Source of the DNA: Roseiarcus sp963781895
Lineage (GTDB): Bacteria > Pseudomonadota > Alphaproteobacteria > Rhizobiales > Beijerinckiaceae
Assembly (NCBI GenBank): GCA_963781895.1
Contig: CAWAIM010000025.1
Location: 1 to 64,000, forward strand
Direction of reading: 5' to 3'
DNA length: 64,000 bases
The stretch's first letter is position 1; each line of letters starts with the position of its first letter. The notes under the pieces are model-generated. The model saw nothing but the letters and a program-made list of their open reading frames with translations. It was not told where the DNA came from and searched no databases. A program made the position numbers and the translations under genes. Positions 1 through 9,397 of the stretch are shown one piece after another.

Positions 1-385
1 TCCCCTTTTCGTGGCGTCCGTGCGCGATCGCGTCGCGGATGCGGGTCGCCGCGCCGAGCCCGAGATCGGCCTGGATCAGAACGTCCTCCAGCTCGTCGAG
101 GGAAGCGGCGTCGAGCTTGCGCTTGGTGAAAATATCGCCGATGCCGCGCCCGATGTTCGAAGACGAGCGGGAGAGGCCGGACCTCAGGCGCTGGAGCCAG
201 CTGCGCTTCGGCTCTGAGGAAGGCGCCGCGACGATCGGCGCCGCCGTGCTCTCGGCTGGCGCCGGCGCTTCGCGTTGAGCCGGCGCGGGCGGCTCGTCCG
301 CGAGCGGCGCCGTGGCCATGTCGGCGCCGCCGAACCAGCGGCGCAGCAGGCCGGGTTTCGTTTTTTTGTCGTCGTCCTCGCTCAA
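1..385 (-). CDS. ftsY: Signal recognition particle receptor FtsY, N-terminal part (cut by window edge)
   Basis: FtsY is the membrane-associated GTPase receptor that docks SRP-ribosome complexes at the translocon. Only the first ~128 residues are present. An acidic/Pro-Ala-rich N-terminus (the variable A domain) is followed by the conserved start of the N domain, a basic segment reading WLQRLRSGLSRSS, then IFTKRKLD and LDELEDVLIQADLG. These are characteristic of alphaproteobacterial FtsY. The GTPase G domain lies beyond position 1. I chose a TTG start at 385-383 because the nearby ATG (about 392) runs into a stop after three codons and a purine-rich stretch precedes the TTG. An internal ATG about 22 codons later is an alternative. 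It is divergent from the pseudouridine synthase gene. Confidence 0.85.
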   Translation of the reverse strand, partial: MSEDDDKKTKPGLLRRWFGGADMATAPLADEPPAPAQREAPAPAESTAAPIVAAPSSEPKRSWLQRLRSGLSRSSSNIGRGIGDIFTKRKLDAASLDELEDVLIQADLGLGAATRIRDAIAHGRHEKG

Positions 386-447
386 CCGTCCATCCTTTCC
401 GCCCCGCCGCGTGGCGCGCGGAGCCTCGTTGGGATACCTATGTCCTC

Positions 448-1200
448 ATGACGCCGGAAGAAACAAGAGCGCGCCTGCTCTATCGCGACGGATTGATGTT
501 GGTCCTCGACAAGCCGGCGGGCGTCGCCGTGCATCGGGGCCCCAAAGGGGGCGCCAGTCTCGAGGACGACTTCGACGCCCTGCAATTCGGCCTGCCGCGC
601 AAGCCCGCGCTGGCGCACCGGCTCGATCGCGACACCGCCGGCTGCCTGGTGCTCGGACGCCATCATAAAGCGCTGGAAAGATTAGGGCTCCTGTTCAAGC
701 AAGGCAAGATCGCCAAGACCTATTGGGCAGTCGTCGTCGGCGCGCCGGAGGCCGAGAGCGGGGCGATCGATTTGGCCCTCGGCCGGCTCGACGACAGGCG
801 CGGCTGGTGGATGAAGGTCGATCCGAAGGGCCAGCCCGCGTTGACGCTGTGGCGCGTCAGAGGGCGCGGCGCATGGCGGGGCGCGCGGATCGCGTGGCTG
901 GAACTGGAGCCGCGGACCGGGCGCACCCACCAACTCAGGGTCCATTGCGCGTCCCAGGGCTGGCCGATCCTCGGCGATGCGATCTATGGCGCGGCCGCCG
1001 ACGCATCTCTGCAACTGCTCGCGCGCAAAGTGGTTGTCCCGCTGTCGAACGCCAAGCCGCCGATCACGATCGAGGCCCCCGCGCCGCCGCACATGCTGGA
1101 GGCGCTCGCCGCCTGCGGATTCGAGGGCGACCCGCCGCGCGTCGAGACGTATCAGAAGGCCCCGGTCGGAACGGGAGAAGAGGCGCTACCGGTCCTTTAG
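448..1200 (+). CDS. RluA-family RNA pseudouridine synthase
   Basis: This 250-residue protein isomerises specific uridines in rRNA or tRNA to pseudouridine. The RluA-family signature HRLDRDTAG is at residues ~57-65 with catalytic Asp60. The second conserved block (RTGRTHQLRVHCASQGWPILGD) starts near residue 156. No S4 domain precedes the catalytic domain, as in the short RluA/TruC-like members, so the target RNA cannot be assigned from sequence. The gene stands alone on the plus strand, back to back with ftsY. The ATG follows a short AT-richer stretch, without a strong Shine-Dalgarno sequence. Confidence 0.88.
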   Translation: MTPEETRARLLYRDGLMLVLDKPAGVAVHRGPKGGASLEDDFDALQFGLPRKPALAHRLDRDTAGCLVLGRHHKALERLGLLFKQGKIAKTYWAVVVGAPEAESGAIDLALGRLDDRRGWWMKVDPKGQPALTLWRVRGRGAWRGARIAWLELEPRTGRTHQLRVHCASQGWPILGDAIYGAAADASLQLLARKVVVPLSNAKPPITIEAPAPPHMLEALAACGFEGDPPRVETYQKAPVGTGEEALPVL

Positions 1201-1365
1201 GCCGCGCCCAACGCGTCGATCAGGGCGGGTCGCGTGGCGTCGACCGCTCCCGGCGTTGGCTCCAGACGGCCGGCGCCCGCATGCCTCGATTGGACGAACG
1301 TGATTGTGCGCCGCAACAAATTGTGAAAGGCTCGCTAGTCCAACGCGAGTCCGGCGCCTGCCAGC

Positions 1366-4300
1366 ATGTCCATCCGAGCCGCCATCCACCACCTGACGCA
1401 CTACCGCTACGACCGGCCTGTCTCGCTCGGGCCGCAGATCATCCGTCTGCGGCCGGCGCCGCACAGCCGCACGCGGGTCATTTCGCATTCGCTCAAGGTC
1501 ACGCCTTCCGACCATTTCGTGAATTATCAGCAGGATCCTTACGGCAATTGGCTTGCCCGCTACGTCTTCCCCGATCTGGTCAGCGAGTTGAAGATCGAAG
1601 TCGACGTCGTCGCCGACATGACGGTCTACAATCCGTTCGATTTCTTCGTCGAGGAAAGCGCCGACACCTGGCCGTTCGAATATGGCGAGGACATCAAGCC
1701 CGATCTCGTCATCTACCGCACGCCCGAGCACGCGGGGCCGCGCTTGCAGGCCTTTCTCGACGGGATCGATCGGTCGCCCGCGCGCACCGTCGATTTCGTG
1801 GTCGATCTCAACCGCCGTCTCGCGCTTCAGATCGGATACGTCATCCGCATGGAGGCGGGGGTGCAGAGCCCGGAGGAAACATTCGAGCGCGGCTCTGGCT
1901 CCTGCCGCGATTCGAGCTGGCTCCTGGTGCAGATCCTGCGCAATCTGGGCTTGGCGGCGCGATTCGTGTCGGGCTATCTCATCCAGCTCAAGCCGGATCT
2001 CGTCGCGCTCGAAGGGCCGCGGGGCACGGATCACGACTTCACCGACCTTCATGCCTGGGCCGAGGTCTATCTTCCGGGGGCCGGCTGGATCGGCCTCGAC
2101 CCGACTTCGGGTCTGCTGACTGGCGAGAGCCACATTCCGCTCGCCGCCACGCCGCACTACCGCAACGCCGCGCCGATCTCTGGCCTGGCGAGTTTCGCCA
2201 ACGTCGATTTCGGGTTCGACATGCGGGTCGAGCGGGTCGCCGAACATCCGCGCATCACCAAACCGTTTTCCGAGGAAGCCTGGAAGGCGCTCGACGCTTT
2301 GGGCGAGCAGGTCGACGCGACCCTGTTGGCGGACGACGTGCGCCTGACCATGGGCGGCGAGCCGACCTTCGTGTCGATCGACGATTTCGAGTCGGGCGAA
2401 TGGAACACGGACGCCGTCGGCCCCATGAAGCGCGCGCTGGCCGACCGGCTCATCCGGCGTCTGCGCGACCGCTTCGCGCCTGGCGGGTTCCTGCACTATG
2501 GGCAGGGCAAATGGTATCCTGGCGAATCCCTGCCTCGCTGGACCTTTTCGCTTTATTGGCGACGCGACGGGAAGCCGATCTGGTCCGACGCCAGGCGGAT
2601 CGCGGCCGAGGGCGAAGAGACCGGGGCTAACAGCGGGAAAGCCGAGGCGCTGCTGCACGCGATCGCGTCCCAGCTCGGCATCGACGGCGACTACGTCGCG
2701 CCGGCGTTCGAAGATCCCGCCGAATGGATCCTCAAGGAAGCCGATCTGCCCGAGAACGTGACGCCGCAAAATTCCCAACTGAAAGACCCGGAAGAGCGGC
2801 TGCGCATCGCCCGCGTGTTCGCGCGCGGGCTGACCGAACCCTCCGGCTACGTGTTGCCGGTCCAGCGGTGGCAGGCGAAAGCGGAGGGGCGACACTGGCG
2901 CAGCGAGAAATGGAAGACGCGCAGAGGCGCTCTCTATCTCGTCCCCGGCGACAGTCCTGTCGGTTACCGCCTGCCGTTGGGCGCGCTGCCCTATGTTGCG
3001 CCGGCCGCGTTCCCCTACGTTTTCCCCTCTGACCCGACCGAGCCGCGCGAGCCGCTGCCCGATTTCGCCGCCGAGAGGGAGCGCGCTCAGCCGATCGCCT
3101 CGTTCGCCGCCGCCGAGCCGGGCCAGCAGCGGGTCGAGCAGCGCCTCGGGGACATCGACGGCGCGGTGCGCACGGCGGTGACCGTGGAGGCGCGCGACGG
3201 GCGGCTGTGCATCTTCATGCCGCCGGTCGAGCGCCTCGAGGATTATCTCGAACTGGTGGCGGCGGCGGAGGCTGGGGCCAAGGAGATCGGACTGCCGGTG
3301 CATATCGAGGGCTACGCTCCCCCCGCGGATCCGCGCATGAACGTCATTCGCGTCGCACCCGATCCGGGCGTGATCGAGGTCAATATTCACCCCGCCTCGA
3401 GTTGGCGCGAGAGCGTGGCGACGACCCAAGGCATCTACGAGGACGCGCGGCTCGAGCGGCTCGGCGCCGACAAGTTCATGCTCGACGGCAAGCATTCCGG
3501 AACGGGCGGCGGCAACCATGTCGTGGTCGGCGGCGCGACGCCGCTCGACAGCCCCTTTCTCAGGCGCCCGGACTTGCTCAAGAGCCTGGTCATTTGCTGG
3601 CTCAGACGCCCGAGCCTGTCCTATTTCTTCTCCGGCCTGTTCATCGGACCGACCAGCCAGGCGCCGCGCGTCGACGAGGCGCGCCACGACGCTCTGTACG
3701 AACTGGAGATCGCGCTGGCGCAGATCCCGCGTCCGGGACAAGGGCCGGCGCCCCGGCCGTGGCTCGTTGACCGTTTAATGCGAAATATCCTGGTCGACGT
3801 GACCGGCAACACCCATCGCGCCGAAATCTGCATCGATAAGCTCTATTCGCCTGACGGGCCGACGGGACGACTTGGGCTGGTCGAATTCCGCGGCTTCGAG
3901 ATGCCGCCTGACGCGCGCATGAGTCTCGCCCAGCAGCTGCTCATTCGCGCGATCATCGCGCGTCTGTGGCGCGAGCCGCTCGACGGGCCGCTGCCGCGCT
4001 GGGGCGCGACGCTGCACGATCGGTTCATGCTGCCGCATTTTGTCTGGGAGGACTTGCTTGAGGTTCTGGCCGATCTGACGGCGCATGGCTTTCCGTTCCG
4101 CTCCGAATGGTACGAGGCGCAGGCCGAGTTCCGCTTCCCGTTCTGCGGCGAGGTCGAATACGAGGGCGCGCGTCTCGAGCTCCGACAGGCGCTGGAGCCC
4201 TGGCATGTGCTGGGCGAAACCGGCGCGATCGGCGGCACAGCGCGCCATACCGACAGCTCGACCGAGCGCTTGCAGGTCAAGCTGACGACGGCCGAGCCCG

Positions 4301-4683
4301 ACCGCTACCTCGTCGCCTGCAACCGCCGCCGCGTGCCGCTACGCAAGACGGGAACGAGCGGCGTCGCGGTTGGCGCGGTTCGGTTCAAGGCGTGGAAGCC
4401 GGCGATGGCGCTGCATCCGGCGGTGCCGGTCCATGCGCCGCTCGTGTTCGACATTTTCGACTCCTGGAGCGGCCGGGCGCTCGGCGGCTGCGTCTACCAT
4501 GTCGCGCATCCGGGCGGGCGCAACTACGAGACTTTCCCCGTCAACAGCAACGAGGCCGAAGCGCGGCGTCTGGCGCGCTTCGAGGCGCGCGGCCACACGC
4601 CCGGCGCCTTCGAGCCGCCCGCGGAGACGCCGCATCCCGAATTTCCGCTGACGCTCGATCTCCGGCGCCCGCCCGGACTCTAA
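1366..4683 (+). CDS. Transglutaminase-like / DUF2126 protein, 1105 aa
   Basis: Large two-part protein of a family found next to, or instead of, peptide-ligase-like (alpha-E / circularly permuted ATP-grasp) genes in proteobacteria. Residues ~1-90 match the bacterial transglutaminase-like N-terminal region. Residues ~165-250 hold a transglutaminase fold with a visible Cys-His-Asp triad: Cys180 in GSGSCRDSSW, His229 in DLHAWAEV, Asp245 in GLDPTSG. The remaining ~800 residues are the DUF2126 region (MGGEPTFVS, GTGGGNHVVVGG). It has no signal peptide. Real substrates of the family are unknown; protease or amide-ligase chemistry is an inference. The usual partners (alpha-E domain protein, ATP-grasp protein) are not adjacent here. 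Its 3' end overlaps the convergent lyase gene by 4 bp. Confidence 0.88.
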   Translation: MSIRAAIHHLTHYRYDRPVSLGPQIIRLRPAPHSRTRVISHSLKVTPSDHFVNYQQDPYGNWLARYVFPDLVSELKIEVDVVADMTVYNPFDFFVEESADTWPFEYGEDIKPDLVIYRTPEHAGPRLQAFLDGIDRSPARTVDFVVDLNRRLALQIGYVIRMEAGVQSPEETFERGSGSCRDSSWLLVQILRNLGLAARFVSGYLIQLKPDLVALEGPRGTDHDFTDLHAWAEVYLPGAGWIGLDPTSGLLTGESHIPLAATPHYRNAAPISGLASFANVDFGFDMRVERVAEHPRITKPFSEEAWKALDALGEQVDATLLADDVRLTMGGEPTFVSIDDFESGEWNTDAVGPMKRALADRLIRRLRDRFAPGGFLHYGQGKWYPGESLPRWTFSLYWRRDGKPIWSDARRIAAEGEETGANSGKAEALLHAIASQLGIDGDYVAPAFEDPAEWILKEADLPENVTPQNSQLKDPEERLRIARVFARGLTEPSGYVLPVQRWQAKAEGRHWRSEKWKTRRGALYLVPGDSPVGYRLPLGALPYVAPAAFPYVFPSDPTEPREPLPDFAAERERAQPIASFAAAEPGQQRVEQRLGDIDGAVRTAVTVEARDGRLCIFMPPVERLEDYLELVAAAEAGAKEIGLPVHIEGYAPPADPRMNVIRVAPDPGVIEVNIHPASSWRESVATTQGIYEDARLERLGADKFMLDGKHSGTGGGNHVVVGGATPLDSPFLRRPDLLKSLVICWLRRPSLSYFFSGLFIGPTSQAPRVDEARHDALYELEIALAQIPRPGQGPAPRPWLVDRLMRNILVDVTGNTHRAEICIDKLYSPDGPTGRLGLVEFRGFEMPPDARMSLAQQLLIRAIIARLWREPLDGPLPRWGATLHDRFMLPHFVWEDLLEVLADLTAHGFPFRSEWYEAQAEFRFPFCGEVEYEGARLELRQALEPWHVLGETGAIGGTARHTDSSTERLQVKLTTAEPDRYLVACNRRRVPLRKTGTSGVAVGAVRFKAWKPAMALHPAVPVHAPLVFDIFDSWSGRALGGCVYHVAHPGGRNYETFPVNSNEAEARRLARFEARGHTPGAFEPPAETPHPEFPLTLDLRRPPGL

Positions 4684-5510
4684 CGCTTGCCGGCCAAGGC
4701 CGTCTCGATCTCTTTCGACGGGGGAATGCCGGCGAAAGCGTCGAAACGCCCGTTTTCCGCGATGTCGCGCGCGGCGCGCATCAGCGTCCCCCAGGCGGCT
4801 CGCGCGAGGGCGGCGCCGGTGCTGATGCGCTTGACGCCGAGGTCTTCGAGCTGACGGCGGGTGAAGCCGGGCGCGCCGACGACCACGTTGACCGGCAGCT
4901 TGCCCGCGACCCGAACCACCTCCGCGACCTCGTCAGCCGTCTTCACTCCGGGCGCGAACAGCACGTCGGCGCCGGCCTCGGCAAAAGCGGCCAGGCGCCG
5001 CAGCGCCTCGGCGAGGCCGCCGGCGTTTTCACGCCAGATCGCCTCGCTGCGCGCCGTCAGCAGGACTTTTTCGCCGCTGGCGTCGATCGCGGCCCGCGCC
5101 GCGCGCAAGCGCTCGACCGCCTCGCTCAGGGAATAGAGCGGCGCATTGCGGTCGCCGGCGAAATCCTCGATCGAAAGGCCGGCGACGCCCGCGCCGATGC
5201 AAAGCCTCACGCTCTCATAGACGCCTTCGGGGTCGCGGGCGAAGCCGGCTTCGAAGTCGGCGTTGAGCGGAAGGTCGATCGCGGCCGCGAGTTCGCCGAT
5301 GTGGCCCAGCGCATAGGCGCGGGTCACGGCGCCATCGGGCAGTCCCGCCGCGAAGGCCATGCCCGCGCTCGAGGTCGCCAGCGCGGGAAAGCCGAGCGAG
5401 GCGAGATATTTCGCCGAGCCGACGTCGTAGGGGTTCGGCATCACGAAGCAGCCGGGCGTGCGGTGCAATTCGGCGAAGCGGTCGCGCTTCTGGGCGGTGG
5501 TCGGCGTCAT
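4680..5510 (-). CDS. Isocitrate lyase / PEP mutase family protein
   Basis: A 276-residue alpha/beta-barrel enzyme of the PEP mutase / isocitrate lyase superfamily, whose members cleave or form C-C or P-C bonds next to a carboxylate (2-methylisocitrate lyase, oxaloacetate hydrolase, phosphonopyruvate enzymes). Visible hallmarks are the N-terminal block with PNPYDVGSAKYLASLGF, ATSSAGMAFAAG, the metal-binding Asp stretch LNADFEAGF, and GLSIEDFAGD. The Lys-Lys-Cys-Gly-His loop of true isocitrate lyases is absent, so glyoxylate-bypass function is unlikely. The ATG at 5510 overlaps the stop of the upstream GNAT gene (ATGA, 5507-5510), indicating translational coupling. The substrate is not predictable. 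Confidence 0.85.
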   Translation of the reverse strand: MTPTTAQKRDRFAELHRTPGCFVMPNPYDVGSAKYLASLGFPALATSSAGMAFAAGLPDGAVTRAYALGHIGELAAAIDLPLNADFEAGFARDPEGVYESVRLCIGAGVAGLSIEDFAGDRNAPLYSLSEAVERLRAARAAIDASGEKVLLTARSEAIWRENAGGLAEALRRLAAFAEAGADVLFAPGVKTADEVAEVVRVAGKLPVNVVVGAPGFTRRQLEDLGVKRISTGAALARAAWGTLMRAARDIAENGRFDAFAGIPPSKEIETALAGKR

Positions 5511-6217
5511 CGTGCGGTCCTCGGCATGAGCTCGGAAAGACGGACTTTCTGGCGGCCGGCGGCGTCGAAATTGCCGGGGGCGAGCCAGCGTTCGTAGGCC
5601 GCCTTGCGCTCCGGCCATTCGCGGTCGAGCATCGCAAACCACGCGGTGTCGCGATTGCGGCCCTTGACGATCATGTGCTGACGGAAAATCCCTTCGAACG
5701 TGAATCCGAACCGCTCGGCCGCGCGCTTCGAGGGCGCATTGAGATCGTTGCATTTCCACTCGTAGCGCCGATACCCGAGCTGGTCGAAGACATATTGGGC
5801 GAACAGATATTGCGCTTCCGTCGCCCCGGCCGTGCGCTGCATGGCCGGCGTGTAGAGGATGTTCCCGACCTCGATGACGCGATTGGCCGGGTCGATGCGC
5901 AGAAAAGTCTGATAGCCGACGGCGGCGCCGCTCGCGTTGTCGAGAACGGCGAAGAACAGCGGATCGGTCGACTGCGCCTTGGCCGCGATATTGGCCTTGA
6001 AGACGGCGGGGTCCGCGTACGGGCCGTCGAACAGATAGGTCCAGACGCGATCCTTGTCGCCGCCATTGGCGCCCTCGAACAGGGCCTCGGCGTGTTTGTC
6101 CGCGTCGAGCGGCGTCAGCGTGATCCATCGTCCGGCAAGCGTCACCCGCTCCGGCCTTTTGGCCGGATGAGCGTCGACCAACGGGCCGATTGGCTGAGCG
6201 GGGGCGGCGGTCGTCAT
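5507..6217 (-). CDS. GNAT family N-acetyltransferase (RimJ/RimL type)
   Basis: This 236-residue protein of the RimJ/RimL-like GNAT subgroup transfers acetyl from acetyl-CoA to an amino group. The core runs from WITLTPLD (residue ~31) through EVGNILYTPAMQRTAGATEAQYL (~115-137), where the acetyl-CoA-binding loop lies, to YEWKCNDLNAPSKRAAERFGF (~155-175), the usual beta4-beta5 region. Similar proteins act on ribosomal protein termini or on small amines; the target is unknown here. It is the first gene of a two-gene operon with the downstream lyase, overlapping it by 4 bp. Confidence 0.85.
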   Translation of the reverse strand: MTTAAPAQPIGPLVDAHPAKRPERVTLAGRWITLTPLDADKHAEALFEGANGGDKDRVWTYLFDGPYADPAVFKANIAAKAQSTDPLFFAVLDNASGAAVGYQTFLRIDPANRVIEVGNILYTPAMQRTAGATEAQYLFAQYVFDQLGYRRYEWKCNDLNAPSKRAAERFGFTFEGIFRQHMIVKGRNRDTAWFAMLDREWPERKAAYERWLAPGNFDAAGRQKVRLSELMPRTAR

Positions 6218-6282
6218 GCCGGTCTCTCAGACATGGGACAGGGCAATCCACACATCCGTGAACACGGCAGCCCGTTCGAAGA

Positions 6283-8115
6283 TCAATGATTGTCGCGCGG
6301 CACGCCCATGGTCTGGGCGAGGCGCTGGTAATTGATCGCCGGCTTCAGCACCATGCCTTCGTCGAACTGAGCCACCATCTCGCGCTGGATCTGCTGCCAT
6401 GGCGTCTGGCTCTTGGGATAGGCGTAGCCGCCGTGCCTGGCGAGCGCGGCGCGGCGCTCGTTGAGTTCGGCGTCCGAGATCAGGATGTTGGCCGAGCGCT
6501 TGTTGAGATCGATGCGCACGCGGTCGCCGGTCTTCAGAAGCGCCAGCCCGCCGCCCGCCGCCGCCTCGGGCGAGGCGTTGAGGATCGAGGGCGAGCCGGA
6601 GGTGCCGGACTGCCGCCCGTCGCCGATGCAGGGCAAAGCATGGACGCCCTTCTTGATCAGCGCCGCCGGCGGCTGCATGTTGACCACTTCCGCCCCGCCC
6701 GGATAGCCGATCGGCCCGGTCCCGCGGATGAACAGAATGCTATGTTCGTCGATCTTGAGCTTCGGGTCCTCGATGCGGTGGTGATAGTCCTCGGGCCCGT
6801 CGAACACGATCGCGCGCCCCTCGAAGGCCTCCGGATCCTTCGGGTTGGACAGGAATCGGGCGCGGAATTCGTCGTCGATGACGCTCGTCTTCATGATCGC
6901 GTCGTCGAACAGATTGCCGCTCAGCACGATGAACCCGGCGTCCTCCTTCAACGGCTTGTCGATCGGAAAGATGACGTCATGATCGTCGACGCGCGTCTTG
7001 GCGCAGTTCTCGCCCATCGACTTTCCGTTGACGGTCAGCGCGTCCTTATGAATGAGCTTGCGCTTCATCAACTCGTTGACCACCGCCGGCACGCCGCCGG
7101 CGCGGTGGAACTCCTCGCCCAGATACTTGCCCGCCGGCTGCATGTTGACGAGCAGCGGGACCTTGTGGCCGACCGTCTCCCAATCGGCGATCGTCAGAGG
7201 AACCCCGATATGCCGGGCGATGGCGTTGATATGGATCGGCGCGTTGGTGGAGCCGCCGATCGCGCTGTTGACGATGATCGTGTTCTCGAACGCCTCGCGG
7301 GTCAGGATGTCCGACGGCTTCAGGTCTTCCCACACCATGTCGACGATGCGCCTGCCGGTCTCGTAGGCGATCTGGCCGCGCTCCCGGTGCGGGGCGGGAA
7401 TCGCCGCGCACCCGGGCAGGCTCATGCCGAGCGCCTCGGCGAGCGCATTCATGGTCGAGGCCGTCCCCATCGTGTTGCAATGGCCGACCGAGGGCGCGGA
7501 GGAGGTGACGATCTCCATGAACTGCTCGTAGTCGATCTTGCCCTCGGCGAGGTCCGAGCGCGCGCGCCACACGACCGTGCCCGAGCCGGTGCGCTCGCCG
7601 TGATGCCAGCCGTTGTTCATCGGCCCGCCCGACAGAACGATCGCCGGAATGTTGACCGTCGCCGCCGCCATGATGCAGGCCGGCGTCGTCTTGTCGCAGC
7701 CGGTGGTCAGCACCACGCCGTCGATGAAATAGCCCATCAGGATTTCGACCAGGCCGAGATAGGCGAGATTGCGGTCGAGCGCCGCGGTCGGCCGCTTGCC
7801 GGTCTCCTGAATCGGATGGACCGGGAACTCGAACGGCACGCCTCCCGCCGCGAGGATGCCGTCGCGCACGCGTTTCGCCAGCTCGAGGTGATGCCGGTTG
7901 CAAGGCGAAAGGTCGGAGCCGGTCTGGGCGATGCCGATGATCGGCTTGCCGGACCTGAGCTCGCCGGGCGTCAAGCCGAAATTGAGATAGCGCTCGATGT
8001 AGAGCGCCGTCATGCCCGGGTTCTCCGGATTGTCGAACCACAGCCGCGATCGCAAAGGCCGCTTCGCCTCGCTGTTCGAGCCGCCATTTGACTTGGTCTT
8101 GGGCTTGTGGGCCAT
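6283..8115 (-). CDS. IlvD/Edd family dehydratase (sugar-acid dehydratase type)
   Basis: A 610-residue Fe-S dehydratase of the dihydroxy-acid dehydratase family. Cluster cysteines are visible in TTGCDKTTPAC and SVGHCNTMGTAS, with the conserved GGSTNAPIH block. The N-terminal context (LWFDNPENPGMTALYIERYLNFG) and length are closer to L-arabonate/xylonate/galactonate-type dehydratases than to the branched-chain enzyme IlvD (about 560 aa), so a sugar-acid substrate is likely but unproven. The start at 8115 is chosen over a longer open frame because AGGGAGG lies just upstream and the extension is not family-like. It stands alone; no sugar-acid transporter or aldolase is adjacent. Confidence 0.88.
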   Translation of the reverse strand: MAHKPKTKSNGGSNSEAKRPLRSRLWFDNPENPGMTALYIERYLNFGLTPGELRSGKPIIGIAQTGSDLSPCNRHHLELAKRVRDGILAAGGVPFEFPVHPIQETGKRPTAALDRNLAYLGLVEILMGYFIDGVVLTTGCDKTTPACIMAAATVNIPAIVLSGGPMNNGWHHGERTGSGTVVWRARSDLAEGKIDYEQFMEIVTSSAPSVGHCNTMGTASTMNALAEALGMSLPGCAAIPAPHRERGQIAYETGRRIVDMVWEDLKPSDILTREAFENTIIVNSAIGGSTNAPIHINAIARHIGVPLTIADWETVGHKVPLLVNMQPAGKYLGEEFHRAGGVPAVVNELMKRKLIHKDALTVNGKSMGENCAKTRVDDHDVIFPIDKPLKEDAGFIVLSGNLFDDAIMKTSVIDDEFRARFLSNPKDPEAFEGRAIVFDGPEDYHHRIEDPKLKIDEHSILFIRGTGPIGYPGGAEVVNMQPPAALIKKGVHALPCIGDGRQSGTSGSPSILNASPEAAAGGGLALLKTGDRVRIDLNKRSANILISDAELNERRAALARHGGYAYPKSQTPWQQIQREMVAQFDEGMVLKPAINYQRLAQTMGVPRDNH

Positions 8116-8465
8116 CGCTGATCGCCTCCCTGGCGTGCGACGCTGCTGATCGCGACGCGCTATGGCGCACAGTATGCGGCGGCGGCGCTCGGGATTCAAC
8201 GCTTTGTCGATCCTTAGCGCCAGAGTTCGGGCAAACGGATCAAACTCGGTCGCCAAGGGCTTCTGCCTCTCGACCCGAACAAGGCGAAATCGCGGCTGAG
8301 CGAATTGACGTGAGCACGGCCGTTTGCCGTCGGCGTCTGCGGCTCGCTTTGCCCAAATGAGCCTATCGTGCCGCAACGAAAACGCGTACATTGTTAAGAT
8401 TAAGTTGCGTCCCGCTAAAGCGAGGAGCATCACATAATTTTGATGTACTATTAAGGGAGCAAGCA
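8116..8465. other. Intergenic region with divergent promoters
   Basis: This stretch separates two divergent genes, the dehydratase (minus) and the secreted protein (plus). The last ~90 bases before 8466 are clearly AT-richer than the surroundings, which fits a promoter region. I could not place a convincing -35/-10 pair. No coding frame in the interval has family-like content. Confidence 0.5.
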
Positions 8466-9328
8466 ATGAAATACTCGACAATAGCTTTCATGCTTAGCCT
8501 TGTCATTTCATCGGATTCTGCCTGGGCGCAAAGCTCGCAATCCTCTGGAGCAGGTGGACTTAAAATCATTCAGAGTATGGCCTCGCAGTCCAAATGCGCT
8601 TCATTTTCTTGGAAGAACCGGGGTGTCGCTCCTCGATCATACATAGAAGGTGTTGCGCTGGTGTTTGCGCGAGCGGTCTGTCACCAGGATCGCGCCGATG
8701 CGCGGGTTGTTTCTGCCCCGATGAGCCCCGCATCCAACTCCAACGATGCTCTTGCCGCGTACAGCGCTAGGTTTGCCGCCGCTGGTATGCGAAATGACAA
8801 AGCTGGCGTCGATACGCTCAGGCACAGCTACACGCTTCTGATCGGCCTCGGCATGATGGAGAGTTCGGGCAAATATTGCGAGGGGCGCGACGTGAGCGAA
8901 TGCTTCACGACCGCCGATACCGCCGAGGCCGGACTGTTTCAAACGTCGTACGGAGCTCACATCCACAGCCCGTCGCTCGGCGATCTGTTCAAGACCTACA
9001 AGGACGGCGACAAGAGCCAGTGCCTCTTGGACGTGTTTCAAGACTTCTCGCCTGTCCCATTCAAAGGAGTCACAATAAGAATTGCCCGTCCGTGACGAGC
9101 GACGTGGCCGGAACTGGAGACGGTGCCGACTGGCAGCGGCTTACAAAAGCTTGCCCCGCATTCGCCACGGAATACGGGGCAGTCGTGCTTCGTACGAATG
9201 GTGGGCGGCACGGCGAATTTGGTCCGATCCGCCAGCAGCAGGCGGAGCTTCGCCCCGAGTGCGATGGCATGCTCCAAAATGTTCAAAACTTCGTCGACCA
9301 CAATCCCGACGTGTGTTCGGTGCTGTGA
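8466..9328 (+). CDS. Secreted protein of unknown function (one-base deletion)
   Basis: I do not recognise the family with certainty. The ATG at 8466 has a good AGGGAG ribosome site and begins a clear signal peptide (KYSTIAFMLSLVISSDSAWA), so the product should be exported. The mature part contains GLGMMESSGKYCEGRD and TADTAEAGLFQTSYGAH; the E-S-S-G context recalls lytic transglycosylase-like folds, a weak inference. The first frame stops at 9095, but the -1 frame continues with protein-like sequence (LTKACPAFATEYGAVVLRTN) to 9328. A single base appears missing near 9068, within FKG|SHNKNC. Restored length is about 287 residues. Several cysteines suggest disulfides. The gene body is less GC-rich than its neighbours. 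Confidence 0.6.
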
Positions 9329-9397
9329 AGAGATGAATTCATAGGGTTGCGCGCTCGTCGAGCGCGCAGCCGTCTCGCGCTACTGCGTCTGCCGCGC

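Noticed and set aside
1186..3741. An 851-codon minus-strand open frame opposite the transglutaminase gene
   Set aside because: GC-rich third positions produce long antisense frames; it has no family motifs while the plus strand has a full catalytic triad.
4680..5510. Isocitrate lyase of the glyoxylate bypass linked to the gcl operon
   Set aside because: The protein is only 276 residues and lacks the isocitrate-lyase KKCGH loop; the two loci are also more than 22 kb apart.
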